This document shows positions 53,001-57,718 of a stretch of DNA of 62,000 nucleotides, piece after piece. Below the pieces are notes generated by a model that had not been told where the DNA came from, did not search any database, and was given only the letters and a program-made list of their open reading frames with translations. The stretch is from Branchiostoma floridae (lineage: Eukaryota; Chordata; Leptocardii; Amphioxiformes; Branchiostomatidae). Positions within the stretch are counted from its first letter, which is position 1; each line of letters starts with the position of its first letter. The stretch covers positions 30,745,045 to 30,807,044 of the forward strand of contig NC_049980.1 of the NCBI RefSeq assembly GCF_000003815.2, in the 5' to 3' direction. The position numbers were made by a program, and so were the translations under genes.

Positions 53001-55730
53001 ACAGTAACTGCTTTCTCCATGCTGCGTCACTAGGACCTAACATATCGCTACTTCCGCCATCAATTCATAAAACAAAGACCTGACACATGTTTGACACTTT
53101 TTCAGACCTTCCCGACGACGAGAAGCCAGTTTCTGTCTCCACACGAACGTCCTCCGACCAGGACCTTTCCAACACTGTAACCTTCAACTGCGGGATGTCA
53201 TTGGCACAGGTGAGAAACCTTACGCCCCGTCACACAGTCAGGAGCATCTCTTACTTTTGCTCCAGACACTTTTTCTACCAAGGTCGGTTCTTGGTTGGGA
53301 GTTGCCTTGAATCCGTTCTATTCTAACTGCAGTTCGCCCAATCAGTACATCCAAGCAGAATAGGACCTTCCGGTCTTTGATATTTCAAATTCATAATAAC
53401 ATGTACCTGCTGATGCAGACGGCGTTCGAAGACTAGAAGGCAACCTGCATGACGGACTCCACAGATAGCCTTGCTATGTGCACAGAGCCAGAGAGTTCAC
53501 ATTGCCGCTTGGTGCCACTACAATATTCGTGAAATTCTCTATTGTTCACTCTTACCGTCGCAGTTGAACCATGTCGATAAGGTATGGATCGATGACGGGT
53601 GAGACTCCGATATTCAACCGGTTTTGACTAACTTTATTAGTCTTTATCAAGAAGTGGCAAAGATTGGTGTAGTTGACAAACAAGATTATTGTGACTTTTG
53701 ATACAACATTTACATCCTTTTCCCGACCTTTCCCCAGTACACGGTTACAGTGGATAACGCCTTCTCGGCCCTGCTGGCTGCCATGGCAACGGAACACTGC
53801 ACCACGAATGCTGTGGAGTGCGGCGTGATAACGTCAGATGGCTCCAGAAGGAGGTGAGTGACATTTGATATGTCCATGTTTGAGTCCTCTGTGGCTCTTT
53901 GCGTACATATAATGAATCAATGTTACATTGATGAACGTTAGACATCCAGGTGAACGACACCTTCAAACGAATTAATCTACATAGAGCGGGATAACATACC
54001 GAGATTTCGTCAAGATGTTTCAAGTGATATCTATTAGTCTTCTTCATGGCCACTATAGTAAACCTATATAACAGCTGAATACTAGAACATGAGATGCTGG
54101 TTTGTTGTAGGGACGCTGAATAAGGGTGATGGATGTCACTAGAAGCGTCCGGAAGACATATCCGCATATTATCCATTTGTGTATGAAATCGATATGTCTG
54201 TAAAAAAATTATTTTAAACGCTAACCTTTTGCCACCTCCCTCTTTCAGACGGAGGAGCACACCTGTGACCTTCAGTGTCCTTGAAGTCCAACGACCTTCA
54301 GGCTACCCTTCAGCGAATAACGACAGCACCATCGCGCTTGCGTACTACCTCCTGCTGCCCTCCGGAAACACGTCCATCCCCGGGAGCGAGCTCATGGCTA
54401 TTCTCCAGTCCAACGTCTCGGCGCTGGAGGCGGTGCTCGGAGCGAACATCTCCAGCATCGCGCTGTTGGTGCCTGTGGAAGAAGAGGAACCGGTGGCAGC
54501 AACTGGTGGGAATGCAGTCGTCATTGTCGTCGCTGTGTTGGTTCCTCTGGTGCTGCTGGCTGTGGCCATCGCTGTGGCGGTATACATGTACAAGTAAGTC
54601 ACACAAATCTGGGACTAAATGTCCTGTCCCTGACTGTGTTTTTCCCTCGCTGGTGCTAAATGTATTTCAATATCTCTGATGCTAAATGTATTTTCCTATC
54701 GCTGGTACTGACTGTGTTTCCCTGTCCCTGGTGCTGAATGTGTTTCCCTGCCCCTGGTGCTGACTGTGTTTCCCTGTCCCTGGTGCTGACTGTGTTTCCC
54801 TGTCCATGGTGCTGACTGTGTTTCCCTGTCCCTGGTGCTGAATGTATTTAACTGTCCCTGGTGCTGAATGTATTTCCTATGCCTAGTGCTGAATTTCTTT
54901 CATGTCCCTGGTGCTGACTGTGTTTCCCTGTCCCTGACTGTTTCCCTGATCCTGCTGATGAGTGTGTTTATCTACCCCTGGAGAGATCCCTATCTCAGTC
55001 TGTAAATCTAAAGATATTCCTTTGAAGATCACTGCCCTGACATAAACACGACGAAAAAACAGCATTGTACAATGTAGCACATGACATTACGAGTTGTAAT
55101 ATAAAGAAATCTACTATGTTTATTAATACAAATGTACTGTAATTTGTTTAGATTAGGCCTTTGGCAGTCATCAACATCAACATAGTACGTTACTTATGTT
55201 TGTTTATGATGTACCCGTTCTTTAGGAAATCGAGAAATAAGAAGGTGGGCCTTTCGTCTGAGGACGTGCGGATGGAGCCCGTGAGAAAGGAGCGCGTGTC
55301 TACCCGTGCCTGGGGCCCGCTGGGGAAGGGAGGCGCCACCGCAGCGAAACCGCCTCCGACCTGGGCCGAGCAGGCCACGGTCGGGATCGGCTCTCAGCCC
55401 GTGCGGGCGCCGCTACCACCCGTCCGGGCCCCGACGTTCGTTCGGGAGGGGACTCAGGGGAGCATAGCGACGCTACCACCAGTCCGGAATCCGACATTCG
55501 TACGGGAGGGGACTCAGGGGAGCATCGCCAACCCTGCCTACCAGTCCACGGGGGAGCTGAAAGGTGAGACGGAGCCCAAAGTCAACATACTACAGCTGCT
55601 GCCGTCCCGGCTGCCTGCACCGCCGACAGAGAGCGAGCTTTATCCCAAGCCGCCAGGGACACCAGAGGCGCCTGAGGAAAAGGCCAGCGAGGGTGACTCC
55701 TTGCTGGAAACACAGGAACTGCAGCCCTAA
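16736..55730 (+). CDS. MUC4-like EGF/NIDO/AMOP/vWD transmembrane protein (50 exons, complete)
   Basis: This is a type I membrane glycoprotein of about 3,667 residues, assembled from 50 exons whose phases all agree. Approximate order by residue: signal peptide 1-23; Tyr/Gly/Asp-rich start; nine quartets of EGF-like domains, 36 in all (109-2170); NIDO (about 2280-2515); AMOP (about 2550-2655); vWD starting [18 protein letters not shown] (about 2655-2870) with a C8-like [10 protein letters not shown] tail; a cadherin-like domain (2925-3020); EGF then calcium-binding EGF domains with DVDEC, DVNEC and DIDEC (3030-3311); an unrecognised region with RRRRR; a transmembrane helix (about 3473-3498); a 168-residue tail with NPAY. 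NIDO-AMOP-vWD-EGF-TM is the architecture of MUC4 and of coral mucin-like proteins. Here EGF quartets and short linkers take the place of a long Ser/Thr mucin domain. Likely roles are epithelial surface or matrix functions (inference). Orthology to MUC4 is not proven; a SNED1- or nidogen-type relative is less likely because of AMOP and the TM helix. Confidence 0.88.
17665..17735 (-). repeat. tRNA-derived SINE head
   Basis: On the minus strand a clear B box gggttcaaatcc (17671-17682) follows an A-box-like ggagctgtaactgc. Confidence 0.55.
20403..20743. repeat. Tandem duplication of about 190 bp
   Basis: ggtctggagaaggccgtagt...atgtgataggtggact...ggcgatttggcccattacgg recurs about 190 bases on with moderate divergence. 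Confidence 0.7.
21420..21475 (-). repeat. tRNA-derived SINE head
   Basis: On the minus strand a B box ggttcgagtcc (21424-21434) with upstream gccgtagtcagtcagg. Confidence 0.5.
23485..23620. mobile_element. Diverged relative of the 479-734 MITE
   Basis: Shares gtgttgg-agaagtcatt, gttgaactgtaa, caattcactgct and the cgtcgcgtt/cgtcacgtt and agcacacgt/agaacacgt blocks in the same order as 471-598. Confidence 0.55.
24128..24205 (+). repeat. tRNA-derived SINE head
   Basis: tagcgtaacggttacg (A-box-like) and a perfect B box gggttcgaatccc at 24182-24194. Confidence 0.65.
24533..24751 (+). CDS. MUC4-like exon 2: EGF A (unit 1)
   Basis: Phase 1-1. Begins [20 protein letters not shown], the seven-cysteine EGF type, and runs into a second EGF that closes in exon 3. 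Confidence 0.88.
24918..25145 (+). CDS. MUC4-like exon 3: EGF B (unit 1)
   Basis: Phase 1-1. [20 protein letters not shown] closes one EGF and opens two more; the last closes with GTFC of exon 4. Confidence 0.88.
25331..25636 (+). CDS. MUC4-like exon 4: fused linker and EGF C
   Basis: Here linker and EGF C lie in one exon ([17 protein letters not shown], then [14 protein letters not shown]). In all later units an intron separates them, so this copy lost or never had that intron. Confidence 0.85.
25901..26137 (+). CDS. MUC4-like exon 5: EGF D, GC splice donor
   Basis: Encodes [20 protein letters not shown] and two EGF segments. The donor reads gacgaag|gcatgt, a GC site, where sibling exons read gaggaag|gtatgt. 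Confidence 0.83.
26381..26482 (+). CDS. MUC4-like exon 6: short linker (half unit)
   Basis: Encodes [20 protein letters not shown], then [15 protein letters not shown]. Its GTFC closes the previous EGF. Confidence 0.83.
26627..26845 (+). CDS. MUC4-like exon 7: EGF C (half unit)
   Basis: Encodes [20 protein letters not shown] and a second EGF with [13 protein letters not shown]. It is closest to exon 19. Confidence 0.86.
27136..27372 (+). CDS. MUC4-like exon 8: EGF D (half unit)
   Basis: Encodes [20 protein letters not shown] and ends MCHCEEG. It differs from exon 20 by only a few residues. Confidence 0.86.
27637..27888 (+). CDS. MUC4-like exon 9: SGDYGP linker (unit 2)
   Basis: [17 protein letters not shown] is followed by about seven 8-residue repeats of the GSGDYGPT type and LDPNG. 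Confidence 0.86.
28057..28281 (+). CDS. MUC4-like exon 10: EGF A (unit 2)
   Basis: Phase 1-1; [20 protein letters not shown], then a second EGF with [16 protein letters not shown]. Confidence 0.88.
28445..28672 (+). CDS. MUC4-like exon 11: EGF B (unit 2)
   Basis: Phase 1-1; [20 protein letters not shown] and [20 protein letters not shown], the latter carrying the extra cysteine of the fourth EGF. Confidence 0.88.
29100..29258 (+). CDS. MUC4-like exon 12: linker (unit 2)
   Basis: [17 protein letters not shown], four SGDYGP repeats, then GDGHYNDTG. Confidence 0.85.
29428..29652 (+). CDS. MUC4-like exon 13: EGF C (unit 2)
   Basis: [20 protein letters not shown] and a second EGF with [17 protein letters not shown]. 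It is followed by an intron that carries a MITE. Confidence 0.86.
29759..30084. mobile_element. MITE with 9-bp target duplication, unit 2 only
   Basis: Ends tagcctggaatccagccg and its reverse complement, with arms of about 38 bp. gagcatttg flanks both sides (29750-29758 and 30085-30093). A hAT- or MULE-type origin is possible from the duplication length. Confidence 0.8.
30273..30509 (+). CDS. MUC4-like exon 14: EGF D (unit 2)
   Basis: [20 protein letters not shown]; the GG before the third cysteine is changed to EA and the proline of CPEGF is leucine. Confidence 0.86.
30765..31016 (+). CDS. MUC4-like exon 15: SGDYGP linker (unit 3)
   Basis: Near copy of exon 9 (same length, 252 nt), with a few substitutions such as GDHGPYG. 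Confidence 0.86.
31186..31410 (+). CDS. MUC4-like exon 16: EGF A (unit 3)
   Basis: Near copy of exon 10 with the same 225-nt length. Confidence 0.88.
31539..31766 (+). CDS. MUC4-like exon 17: EGF B (unit 3)
   Basis: [20 protein letters not shown], with [10 protein letters not shown] in place of [10 protein letters not shown] of exon 11. Confidence 0.88.
32194..32376 (+). CDS. MUC4-like exon 18: linker (unit 3)
   Basis: Like exon 12 with one extra 8-residue SGDYGA repeat (24 nt). Confidence 0.85.
32549..32767 (+). CDS. MUC4-like exon 19: EGF C (unit 3)
   Basis: [20 protein letters not shown]; its second EGF carries [13 protein letters not shown], as exon 7 does and exon 13 does not. Confidence 0.87.
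33057..33293 (+). CDS. MUC4-like exon 20: EGF D (unit 3)
   Basis: Almost identical to exon 8 ([19 protein letters not shown]). Donor gtaggt. Confidence 0.87.
33298..33562. repeat. Local tandem duplication in the intron after unit 3
   Basis: caggttcctcttcgaataat and the following bases, through ttagcatgttc and cttttgtctaaaac, occur twice at an offset of about 146 bases. The intron start was therefore duplicated. Confidence 0.7.
33745..34471. mobile_element. Harbinger-like MITE, 727 bp
   Basis: Ends ggcccgatttacacttgt and acaagtgtaaatcgtgcc are inverted repeats flanked by TTA on both sides (33742-33744 and 34472-34474). Inside, a palindromic tgtagtagactaca motif is repeated near both ends. 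The 3-bp TTA duplication suggests PIF/Harbinger. Confidence 0.75.
34701..35076. repeat. Repeated near-palindrome gtaacaaacgttacc
   Basis: Present at 34701, 34883 and 35046, the last followed at once by its reverse complement (35062-35076). Spacing is about 182 and 163 bases. Confidence 0.75.
35368..35562 (+). CDS. MUC4-like exon 21: linker (unit 4)
   Basis: [23 protein letters not shown] repeats, then YYGLDPNG. Confidence 0.86.
35737..35955 (+). CDS. MUC4-like exon 22: EGF A (unit 4)
   Basis: [20 protein letters not shown]; the [15 protein letters not shown] part matches exon 2 better than exons 10 and 16. Confidence 0.88.
36129..36356 (+). CDS. MUC4-like exon 23: EGF B (unit 4)
   Basis: [20 protein letters not shown]; phase 1-1, 228 nt like exons 3, 11 and 17. 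Confidence 0.88.
36813..37655 (+). CDS. MUC4-like exon 24: Pro/Ser/Tyr tandem-repeat linker (unit 4)
   Basis: An 843-nt exon. After [13 protein letters not shown] and SGDYGP repeats, a 51-nt unit encoding [17 protein letters not shown] is repeated eleven times, with one short variant and a partial end copy (about 36984-37602). It closes with GDGQYNDTG. This is the most mucin-like part of the protein and probably varies in length between alleles. The long open frame on the opposite strand is a by-product of the repeat. Confidence 0.87.
37897..38118 (+). CDS. MUC4-like exon 25: EGF C (unit 4)
   Basis: [20 protein letters not shown] and [17 protein letters not shown]; closest to exon 13. Confidence 0.87.
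38435..38671 (+). CDS. MUC4-like exon 26: EGF D (unit 4)
   Basis: [20 protein letters not shown]; the last copy of the D exon, 237 nt. Confidence 0.87.
38925..39319 (+). CDS. MUC4-like exon 27: last linker and start of NIDO
   Basis: [17 protein letters not shown], then [17 protein letters not shown]-type sequence, an acidic spacer, and [13 protein letters not shown], the first strand of NIDO. It ends in phase 0, which breaks the 1-1 series. Confidence 0.85.
39759..39987. mobile_element. Hairpin MITE, 229 bp, Harbinger-like ends
   Basis: Left ggccaggtttacacgacgca and the right end are reverse complements over about 50 bp. Ends resemble those of 33745-34471. Flanks TAA and TAT fit a 3-bp duplication with one change. 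It ends 18 bases before exon 28. Confidence 0.8.
40006..40279 (+). CDS. MUC4-like exon 28: NIDO core
   Basis: [20 protein letters not shown] and [12 protein letters not shown] are typical NIDO segments. A MITE ends 18 bases before the exon. Confidence 0.87.
40863..40975 (+). CDS. MUC4-like exon 29: NIDO
   Basis: [20 protein letters not shown], then [26 protein letters not shown] is the central NIDO strand. Confidence 0.86.
41386..41479 (+). CDS. MUC4-like exon 30: NIDO
   Basis: [20 protein letters not shown] and [11 protein letters not shown], matching the NTFQ..L.T section of NIDO. Confidence 0.86.
41769..41930 (+). CDS. MUC4-like exon 31: NIDO end
   Basis: [20 protein letters not shown] and [10 protein letters not shown]. 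The AGF..GD and GNTG motifs end the NIDO domain. Confidence 0.87.
42591..42765 (+). CDS. MUC4-like exon 32: NIDO-AMOP junction
   Basis: [14 protein letters not shown], a linker, then [13 protein letters not shown], the first strand of AMOP. Confidence 0.86.
43337..43478 (+). CDS. MUC4-like exon 33: AMOP
   Basis: [20 protein letters not shown], then [20 protein letters not shown]. The CCY pair and GGPDGG are AMOP hallmarks. Confidence 0.88.
43764..43884 (+). CDS. MUC4-like exon 34: AMOP end
   Basis: [20 protein letters not shown], then [16 protein letters not shown], the CC and RP..C..Y.PP end of AMOP. Confidence 0.88.
44177..44213 (+). ncRNA. Hammerhead-like core, decayed (copy C)
   Basis: CTGACAA, stem agata/tatct, GAAAC, then TTC in place of GTC. 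The downstream ccatatccaattgcttg matches copy B. Confidence 0.25.
44499..44633 (+). CDS. MUC4-like exon 35: vWD start
   Basis: [20 protein letters not shown] and [20 protein letters not shown], a textbook vWD domain start. Confidence 0.92.
44883..45139 (+). CDS. MUC4-like exon 36: vWD middle
   Basis: [20 protein letters not shown], then about 65 residues of alternating strands, including NVSSTI, a sequon. Confidence 0.86.
45761..45840. repeat. Near-perfect 36-bp hairpin
   Basis: attcaacaaagtcttcttcg and its continuation to 45796 pair with 45805-45840 with two mismatches and a loop of about 8 bases. Confidence 0.9.
45904..46069 (+). CDS. MUC4-like exon 37: vWD end
   Basis: [20 protein letters not shown], then [17 protein letters not shown]. 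[14 protein letters not shown] is the conserved vWD end. A 36-bp hairpin lies about 63 bases upstream. Confidence 0.9.
46677..47531. mobile_element. pogo/Tigger-like MITE, 855 bp
   Basis: Starts cagtggaagccacttaattg and ends with the inverted gcaattaagcggcttccactg, flanked by TA on both sides. Inner ggataattgcacgga is repeated near the right end. No transposase frame is seen. Confidence 0.8.
47569..47823 (+). CDS. MUC4-like exon 38: C8-like region after vWD
   Basis: [20 protein letters not shown], then [20 protein letters not shown], like the segment after vWD in MUC4 relatives. A pogo-like MITE ends 37 bases upstream. Confidence 0.86.
48090..48175 (-). repeat. tRNA-derived SINE head
   Basis: On the minus strand gagttcgaatcc (48097-48108) with upstream gtggtgccttagctacg. 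Confidence 0.55.
48271..48437 (+). CDS. MUC4-like exon 39: cadherin-like domain, first half
   Basis: [20 protein letters not shown], then [16 protein letters not shown], a dystroglycan/cadherin-like strand pattern with D-x-NGD. Confidence 0.8.
48707..48811. mobile_element. Short MITE, 105 bp
   Basis: Left tactgccatgcaaaaacgtt and right aagtttctgcatttacagta are imperfect inverted ends around ttcgcg/ccgcgaa motifs. Confidence 0.65.
48933..49105 (+). CDS. MUC4-like exon 40: cadherin-like end and EGF start
   Basis: [20 protein letters not shown], then CSCENGGSC opening an EGF-like domain. Confidence 0.82.
49531..49730 (+). CDS. MUC4-like exon 41: EGF-like
   Basis: [20 protein letters not shown] closes one EGF; a second, [16 protein letters not shown], follows and ends [10 protein letters not shown]. 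Confidence 0.86.
50312..50431 (+). CDS. MUC4-like exon 42: calcium-binding EGF
   Basis: [20 protein letters not shown], then [19 protein letters not shown], one complete cbEGF in one phase 1-1 exon. Confidence 0.9.
50870..50989 (+). CDS. MUC4-like exon 43: calcium-binding EGF
   Basis: [20 protein letters not shown], then [19 protein letters not shown]; same 120-nt length as exons 42 and 45. Confidence 0.9.
51472..51606 (+). CDS. MUC4-like exon 44: EGF without calcium motif
   Basis: [20 protein letters not shown], then [17 protein letters not shown]. The DxDE calcium-binding start is absent. Confidence 0.86.
51949..52068 (+). CDS. MUC4-like exon 45: calcium-binding EGF
   Basis: [20 protein letters not shown], then [19 protein letters not shown]. 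Confidence 0.9.
52105..52260. repeat. Dispersed repeat with two opposed hammerhead-like halves
   Basis: On the plus strand CTGACGA (52213), a stem and GAAAC (52240) are present. The left half is the reverse complement of the conserved tail (ccatatccagttgcttgagt). Copies A to C and a decayed one at 54116-54150 are related. Confidence 0.5.
52484..52606 (+). CDS. MUC4-like exon 46: calcium-binding EGF
   Basis: [20 protein letters not shown], then [18 protein letters not shown]; the last EGF before the membrane-proximal region. Confidence 0.9.
52855..52930. repeat. Imperfect GAT microsatellite
   Basis: gatgatgacaatgatgatggt-type repeat in an intron. The long His-rich frame on the opposite strand is an artefact of it. 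Confidence 0.9.
53106..53209 (+). CDS. MUC4-like exon 47: membrane-proximal region
   Basis: [20 protein letters not shown], then [12 protein letters not shown]. No family recognised; included for its splice sites and agreement of phase. Confidence 0.75.
53738..53853 (+). CDS. MUC4-like exon 48: membrane-proximal region
   Basis: [20 protein letters not shown], then SDGSRR with a split arginine codon. It is the first half of the arginine run. Confidence 0.78.
54249..54593 (+). CDS. MUC4-like exon 49: membrane-proximal end and TM helix
   Basis: Opens with the rest of the arginine run, RRRST, then a beta-rich stretch with several sequons and [20 protein letters not shown], the transmembrane helix. 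Confidence 0.87.
54618..54960. repeat. 26-bp minisatellite after the TM exon
   Basis: About twelve copies of a 26-bp unit containing ccctgtccctggtgctgact; copies vary in length and sequence. Confidence 0.8.
55226..55730 (+). CDS. MUC4-like exon 50: cytoplasmic tail and stop
   Basis: Begins [18 protein letters not shown], a basic stop-transfer. A 20-residue segment ([18 protein letters not shown]) is tandemly duplicated at 55411-55530, directly followed by NPAY (55530-55541). It ends QELQP and TAA at 55728. Confidence 0.88.
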
Positions 55731-57685
55731 CTTTGACAACATAAATCGTCCATGAATGACTGTAAATGTTAAATTACTGGTATCAAGCTGTATATGGCTA
55801 TTTGAAGTGCCCATTTTGTGTTGTTGTTTTTGTTATCGGGAGAATAGCACTGTACTCTTGTGGGGCAAGGCTTTTGTAAATACAATGTACCACATACCAT
55901 GTTTACATCAAAGTTTAATGTAGGGGATTTCAATGTTTACAATGATGGACTGAGCACACAATGTTTTAAGTCGCTGTTGTTTTCGTTGTTGACTAATGAT
56001 TGTAAATTGCAGAGATGTGTGTCTGATCTTTCTATTGCTAATCAATGAGAATATTTCTACCCTTTACAAGGTACTAGTAATAAGATTGTCACTAATGTTG
56101 TTCTATGCAACAGTTTGCACATTTCATATCATATCATATACGGTATATACACAACAGAACTTTATTGTGGAAGGCAATAATCTTTTGAATTAAAGAATCT
56201 GAGATTCAGGGATATTCAAATACTGGTAGCCTATTGTGATTTTTTGAAATAAAACTACTGTAAATTCCTTTCCAAAAACGTTTTAAATCCTATATTGAAA
56301 ATGAAGACTTGATTGATATGTACTCCTCTCTACATGGCAGGGATACATGTATGTTAACTGTGTGTACTACCACTGGTTGATTAGCAAAGTCCGCAATCCG
56401 TCCAAATTAACTTGTGCAAATACATGTAGGTCAGGAGATACCCTCATGCTCTGGCTTCTCTTTTGTTGTTGTTAGATGATAAAGTAATTGTCTGTTTAAA
56501 AGTGAAATTCTGATCAAAGAGCCGATTTCAAAGTGCAACAGATACATGAATACTTATATTTGATAAAGCATTAATTTATGATAGTGATACAGATGGCATT
56601 CCACATAGTACCGCATACCTCTGGTTATCTGTGGCCTTCAAACAGACATTATTTTATTATCTATTTCATACATTGTATGCATTAGTATACAGCTGAAAGA
56701 GACTTACAGATAAACCAGGATGTACAGAATGATGCAGATGTATATATCTCTACAATAGTTAAATGTTTGTGTACAAATGACCTCACCTTTTGTGACGCTC
56801 TGTTACGACACAGGTGATTTTGAAATAAACTAAAAACCGCAAACTCCTGTAGCCTGTTGTGTTTATGTAACATGTTTCAAATACTTAGATGAATGTTTGC
56901 ATGAACTAAGGGCCAATGGACTAATACGAACAACTCAGAGCACTTCCTAGTCTTTTTAAAAATTGCATCCTTTTTGCTTAGGGCAGTCCGTCGTTTCCGT
57001 TGCTGTCTGTCTGTATGGCTTCTGCTGTGCCTGATCAGACCAATTTTTGATTTGCATGTTCATCCGCATACGTCTTTAAATACCTAATTACTGTTTCAAC
57101 TTACAAATTATCCTTTTAGTCTATAGACTTTAATGACAAACTATGTATTCAGGACTGTACTAGCTAGTAATGACTGCTCTGAATTCAACACACCCCAGCA
57201 GCTGTAAAAGGAAAACTGACTGGTGTTCAGGAAACAGGAAAATAGGCCTATGGAGATATGTATTTCAATACACATGTAATCTACAAATTTACAAATACTG
57301 TTTTAAGGTGGCTTGTGACAGAAGGTGGTTCAAGTTTGATGGTACTTTTATTGAACTGCCCTCATACAAGTACAAGTAATACTACGATGATGAGCAAGCC
57401 AAAGCTACATATTCATTTGTGTTAACTACCATGTAGTACATCATAGCCTCTCATGCCCAAAGTCCATTGTTCGACAGTAACAGTCCAGAAAGGCAATATA
57501 TGTGGCACCCAGCAGTTGTTGTACTCCTTGTGAAAAAAGTCTGGTGCTGCAGTACTTCTCTGGTTATATAGGGGGCAGTGTCAATTTGGTGTCCACAACT
57601 GGAGATGATGTTGGGTAAAATGCCATGGTATGTCACACAACAGGAAGCACACCCTGGGTCACCTGGCACCGACTGCAGGTATGTT
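55731..57685. other. Convergent 3' regions of the MUC4-like and CCDC25 genes
   Basis: No exon is supported. The MUC4-like 3' UTR may end after aataaa at 56248-56253, about 520 bases past the stop. On the minus strand an AATAAA (tttatt at 57347-57352) lies about 335 bases past the CCDC25 stop. Confidence 0.45.
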
Positions 57686-57718
57686 TTAGATGAAATCATC
57701 TTCGTCATCCATGACATC
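57686..57718 (-). CDS. CCDC25: CCDC25 last exon, 33 nt
   Basis: DVMDDEDDFI and TAA after a gttgcag acceptor; acidic end as in the family. Confidence 0.85.
   Translation of the reverse strand, partial: DVMDDEDDFI

Noticed and set aside
52773-53043. His-rich minus-strand frame
   Set aside because: It translates the GAT microsatellite and has no splice or family support.
54229-54679. Overlapping frames in all phases over exon 49
   Set aside because: GC-rich exon sequence gives open frames in other phases. Only the frame with the hydrophobic helix fits the neighbouring exons.
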